DNA of 64,000 nucleotides from Pseudonocardia parietis (GTDB taxonomy: Bacteria; Actinomycetota; Actinomycetes; Mycobacteriales; Pseudonocardiaceae). The notes under the pieces are model-generated. The model worked only from the letters and a program-made list of their open reading frames with translations, did no database searches and was not told the origin of the DNA. This document shows, in pieces, positions 60,818-64,000 of the stretch; within the stretch, counting starts at the first letter, position 1, and each line of letters starts with the position of its first letter. A program made the translations under genes and the position numbers. The stretch is taken from assembly GCF_017876315.1 (NCBI RefSeq), contig NZ_JAGINU010000004.1, positions 62,001 through 126,000 of the forward strand, written 5' to 3'.

Positions 60818-62419
60818 GTGATCGCGCTGCGGAACACCGTCGTCCCGTTGCTCGCCGTCGTCGCCGTCGTGACGGTCGGCTGCGCGGCGCCGACCCCGGC
60901 CCCCGGAGAGCCCGCCCCGGCCGGGGACGGAACCGAGCTGACCCTCGCCGACGGCTACGAGCCCGACGACCTCAACCCGTTGCTGGGCTACGGCGCGGAG
61001 GGGGCGAGCAAGTTCTACGACGGCCTCTACGCCCGTGACGGCGAGCGGAACCTGCAGCCCGCACTGGCCGCCGCGGAGGCGACCCCGTCACCGGACCAGC
61101 GGACCTGGACGGTCCCGCTGCGCCGCGGCGTCACGTTCCATGACGGCTCCACGCTCGGCCCGGAGGACGTCGTCGCCACCTATCGGGCGGTGCTCGCCCC
61201 GGACCGGGCGGCCACGATCCGCTCGACCGTCCCGATGCTCACCGCGGTCGAGCCGGTCGGCACCGACGCCGTCCGGTTCGAACTGGCCTACCCGTACGGC
61301 TCGTTCCCGGCCCGGCTGACCTCGGGGATCCTGCCGTCGGAGGTGCTCGAGGGCGGCGGACCGGTGTCGGAGCTGCCGGTGAACACCCGCGCCGTCGGGA
61401 CCGGTCCCTACTCGCTCGGGGAGTGGCGCCGCGGCGACACGATGATCATGAAGGCGAACGAGCGGTACTGGGGTGGCGCGCCCGCGGTGAAACGGGTGAC
61501 CGTCGTGTTCGCCACCGACGACAACACCCGTGCCCAGCGCGTCGCGGCCGGTGAGTTCGACGGCACCGTGCTGCCGCCCGCCCTCGCGAAGGCGGTCGCC
61601 GAGCAGAGCGGGATGGAGCTGCGTGAGCACGCCAGTGCGGACTACCGCACGATCTCCCTGCCGTTCGCTGATCCGGTTGCGGCCGACCCGGCGATCCGCG
61701 CAGCGCTCAACCGAGCCGTGAACCGGCAGGGCATGGTCGACGCGCTGCTCGCCGGGCAGGGACAGCCCGCCTTCCACCCGATCCCCGGCGTACTGCCCGA
61801 CCAGGTCGAGCCGGCCGCCGAGTTCACCTACGACCCGGCCGAGGCCGCACGCATCCTGGACGAGGCCGGGTGGGTCCCGGGCCCGGACGGCGTCCGAGCC
61901 CGCGACGGGCGGACCGCGAGCTTCACGCTGATGTACCCGGCCACCGACACCATCCGCCGCGACCTCGCGCAAGCCTTCGCCTCCGACGCCCGCGCGGCCG
62001 GGATCGACGTGCGGCTGGAGGGACTCGGCTGGGAGGCCATCGAGCCGCGGATGGGCCGCGACGCGCTGGTGCTCGGTGGCGGCGACCCGTTCGACCCGGG
62101 CTTCAAGTCCTGGCAGTTGCTGCACTCCTCGAACGCCGCCGACGGGTTCAACAATCCCGGCTCCTACGCGAACCCGCAGGTCGACGCGGCCCTCGACGCC
62201 GCGTTGCGGGCTCCGGACGAGGCGAGCCGCACCGAGCAGATCCGGGCCTTCCAGCGCGCCTACGTCGCCGACCCCGGGATGGTCTTCCTGGTCTTCGTCG
62301 GTCACAGCTACGTCGCACAGGACCGCTGGGACGGCTACGTGCCCGTCGTGGAGCCGCACACCCACGGCGTCACCTGGGGGCCGTGGTGGAACCTCGAGGA
62401 CTGGACGCCGAAGCCGTGA
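60818..62419 (+). CDS. ABC transporter solute-binding lipoprotein (family 5)
   Basis: A 533-residue lipoprotein from GTG 60818. Signal peptide ALRNTVVPLLAVVAVVTVGC with the lipobox Cys, then a Pro/Ala-rich linker. SBP_bac_5 motifs: ADGYEPDDLNPLLGYG, VPLRRGVTFHDGSTLGPEDVVATYRAVL, GTGPYSLGEWRRGD and LRAPDEASRTEQIRAFQRAY. The stop overlaps the permease GTG (GTGA), so it is the first gene of an opp/dpp/nik-like operon. Substrate: peptides, nickel chelates or similar. The start lacks a strong ribosome binding site. Confidence 0.92.
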   Translation: MIALRNTVVPLLAVVAVVTVGCAAPTPAPGEPAPAGDGTELTLADGYEPDDLNPLLGYGAEGASKFYDGLYARDGERNLQPALAAAEATPSPDQRTWTVPLRRGVTFHDGSTLGPEDVVATYRAVLAPDRAATIRSTVPMLTAVEPVGTDAVRFELAYPYGSFPARLTSGILPSEVLEGGGPVSELPVNTRAVGTGPYSLGEWRRGDTMIMKANERYWGGAPAVKRVTVVFATDDNTRAQRVAAGEFDGTVLPPALAKAVAEQSGMELREHASADYRTISLPFADPVAADPAIRAALNRAVNRQGMVDALLAGQGQPAFHPIPGVLPDQVEPAAEFTYDPAEAARILDEAGWVPGPDGVRARDGRTASFTLMYPATDTIRRDLAQAFASDARAAGIDVRLEGLGWEAIEPRMGRDALVLGGGDPFDPGFKSWQLLHSSNAADGFNNPGSYANPQVDAALDAALRAPDEASRTEQIRAFQRAYVADPGMVFLVFVGHSYVAQDRWDGYVPVVEPHTHGVTWGPWWNLEDWTPKP

Positions 62420-63420
62420 CCGCACCCGCGCTCCCCGACCGCCGGCGCGGCCGCGCGCTCGCCCGGCTCGTCGGGCTGCGGGTCCTGGTCGGCGTCCCGA
62501 CGGTGCTCCTGGTCGCCGTGGCGGTGTTCCTGCTGGCCGCGGCGTCGCCGTTCCGCCCGGTGTACCAGTACTTCGGTGTCGGGATCTTCTCGGCGAGCGA
62601 CGAGGACATCGCCGCTGCCGAACGGGCGCTCGGCCTCGACGGAGGGGTGTTCGACCAGCTCGGCCGGTGGCTCGCCGGGCTGCTCACCGGCGACCTCGGG
62701 CAGAGCCTGTCGATGCGTCAGCCGGTGACCCAGGTGATCGTCGAGCGACTCCCGTGGACGCTGCTGCTCGCCGGCCTGGCCCTGCTGGTCTCGCTGGTGC
62801 TGGCACTGACCGCCGGGACCGTCGCGGCCTGGCGGCAGGGCGGCTGGTTCGACCGGGCCGTCACCGCTGTCGGGCACACGCTGGAGGGGCTGCCGCCGTT
62901 CGTGCTGGCGCTCGGGGCGATCGCGGTGTTCGCCGTCGCCTGGCCGGTACTCCCGGTCGCCGGGCTCACCGACGCCGGCGTGGCACCGACGTTCACACAG
63001 GTGGGCAGGCACGTCGCGCTGCCCGCCGTGGTGCTGGGGGTCTCCCAGACGCCGTGGCTGGTACTGCACGTGCGCGCCTCGTTGATCTCCGCGCTGGACG
63101 ACGACCACGTCGCCGGGGCCCGGGCCCGCGGGCTGCCCGAGCCGGTCGTGGTGCTCCGGCACGCGCTGCCGACGGCGCTGCTGCCGTTCGTCACCGTGCT
63201 CGGCAACCGGCTGCCCGAGTTGGTGACCGGGGCGGTGCTGGTGGAGACGGTCTTCTCCTGGCCGGGCATCGCCGCGGCCGTGGTGTCCGCTGCGCTCGCG
63301 GTGGACTTCCCGCTGCTCGCGGCCCTGACCCTGCTCTCGGCGATCGCGGTGCTGGCCGGGTCGCTGGTCGCCGACATGACCGTGCTGCTGCTCGATCCCC
63401 GGGTGGATGCCGATGTCTGA
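62416..63420 (+). CDS. ABC transporter permease (DppB/NikB type)
   Basis: A 334-residue permease with six membrane segments. N-terminal LRVLVGVPTVLLVAVAVFLLAA. Periplasmic loop with ERALGLDGGVFDQLGRWLAGLLTGDLGQS. The EAA cytoplasmic loop is ARARGLPEPVVVLRHALPTALLPFV. It ends MTVLLLDPRVDADV. It overlaps the binding-protein gene by 4 bp and the next permease by 8 bp. Normal length for the family. Confidence 0.93.
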   Translation: MTAPALPDRRRGRALARLVGLRVLVGVPTVLLVAVAVFLLAAASPFRPVYQYFGVGIFSASDEDIAAAERALGLDGGVFDQLGRWLAGLLTGDLGQSLSMRQPVTQVIVERLPWTLLLAGLALLVSLVLALTAGTVAAWRQGGWFDRAVTAVGHTLEGLPPFVLALGAIAVFAVAWPVLPVAGLTDAGVAPTFTQVGRHVALPAVVLGVSQTPWLVLHVRASLISALDDDHVAGARARGLPEPVVVLRHALPTALLPFVTVLGNRLPELVTGAVLVETVFSWPGIAAAVVSAALAVDFPLLAALTLLSAIAVLAGSLVADMTVLLLDPRVDADV

Positions 63421-64000
63421 CTCTGCTCTGCTCACCGGGACGCACCACCGCCGCGACCCAGGCCCGTGGCGCCCGGCCGGGCGTCCCCGCTCCGGCTCGC
63501 CGCGCGGGCGGCGCACCTCCGGGCGGGCCCGGCTGCTCGCCGGTGCGTCCGGCCTGCTCGTGCTGGTCCTGGCGGCGGTGCTGGTGCCCCGGCTCGGTGG
63601 TCTGGACGAGGGGGCCGTCGACTACACCGCGATCCGCCTCCCGCCCTCGGCCGCGCATCCGTTCGGCACCGACTCGGTGGGACGTGACGTGCTGCTGCGC
63701 TCGTTCGCCGGGCTGTGGGTGTCCCTGCAGGTCGCCGCGGCCTGCGCGGTTCTCTCCACGGTGATCGGCACCCTGTTCGGTGCGCTGTCCGGGCTGCTCG
63801 GCGGCTGGTACGACCGGCTGCTCATGCGGGTGGTGGACGCCGTCAACGCCGTCCCGCACCTGCTGCTCGGCATCGTGATCGTGGCCCTCTACCGGGGCAG
63901 CGTCCTCGCGGTGATCGCCTCGATCGGCCTCACCCACTGGACGACGGTGGCCCGGGTCGTGCGCGCCGAGATCCTCTCGCTGCGCGGGCGGCCGTTCGTC
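63413..64000 (+). CDS. ABC transporter permease (DppC/NikC type), cut by the window end
   Basis: ATG 63413 lies inside the end of the previous gene. Basic N-terminus (HHRRDPGPWRPAGRPRSG), a first membrane segment (LLVLVLAAVLVPRL), then HPFGTDSVGRDVLLRSFAGLWVSLQVAA, the DppC signature. Further segments and VVRAEILSLRGRPFV, the EAA-loop start, run to 64000. The frame is open at the edge. ATPase genes probably follow outside. Confidence 0.9.
   Translation, partial: MSDSALLTGTHHRRDPGPWRPAGRPRSGSPRGRRTSGRARLLAGASGLLVLVLAAVLVPRLGGLDEGAVDYTAIRLPPSAAHPFGTDSVGRDVLLRSFAGLWVSLQVAAACAVLSTVIGTLFGALSGLLGGWYDRLLMRVVDAVNAVPHLLLGIVIVALYRGSVLAVIASIGLTHWTTVARVVRAEILSLRGRPFV

Noticed and set aside
1..64000. Canonical parS (TGTTTCACGTGAAACA)
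   Set aside because: Not seen on reading the window; the repeated palindrome has a different sequence.

Overview
The window is very GC-rich DNA with abundant GTG starts, two WhiB-type Fe-S regulators, an Lsr2-like protein and a mycofactocin-type dehydrogenase. This points to an actinomycete, most like Pseudonocardia or a relative. A MobF relaxase-helicase, ParA/ParB, a primase-polymerase, two single-stranded-DNA-binding proteins, several tyrosine recombinases and nested insertion sequences indicate a large conjugative plasmid or integrative element, not core chromosome. The organism assignment is inference.

Layout. 1-16.6 kb is accessory plasmid DNA, nearly all on the + strand: two duplicated ssb-whiB modules, a prim-pol, small unknown genes, and a broken albusnodin-like lasso-peptide cluster (8.5-14.1 kb). 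In that cluster the fused leader-binding/peptidase gene is split by an IS21 element and the cyclase is frameshifted. 16.7-27.2 kb is a catabolic-looking island: two-component pair, molybdenum hydroxylase (three subunits), mycofactocin-type SDR, ferredoxin, divergent P450, TetR and a solute-binding lipoprotein. 27.2-37.3 kb is the mobilisation region, with a 1554-residue relaxase. 37.8-47.4 kb is a partition region: parA-parB followed by a long gene-free array of 22 near-identical 15-bp palindromes, split by a second IS21. 47-60.5 kb holds recombinases, Lsr2, and IS3/IS110 elements nested in each other. 60.8-64 kb is the start of a peptide/nickel-type ABC transporter operon.

Two signals stand out. 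First, a roughly 150-290-bp element occurs six times upstream of small + strand genes (both ssb genes, the lasso precursor and three unknown genes). Its long stem is conserved by compensatory base changes. Its position upstream of ssb, and the direction of the genes toward the probable oriT beside the relaxase, fit the single-stranded-DNA promoters (Frpo type) known from leading regions of conjugative plasmids. That reading is inference. Second, the 22 palindromes (GTAAACGSCGTTTAC and close variants) are spaced mostly 200-340 bp, lie in diverged repeat units, and begin next to parAB. They look like an unusually long ParB-binding centromere.

Many genes here are remnants. Both IS21 copies have clean 5-bp target duplications, and removing the first in silico restores the lasso B reading frame exactly. 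At least seven genes carry single frameshifts. Either the element is decaying or the assembly has indels in GC-rich runs.
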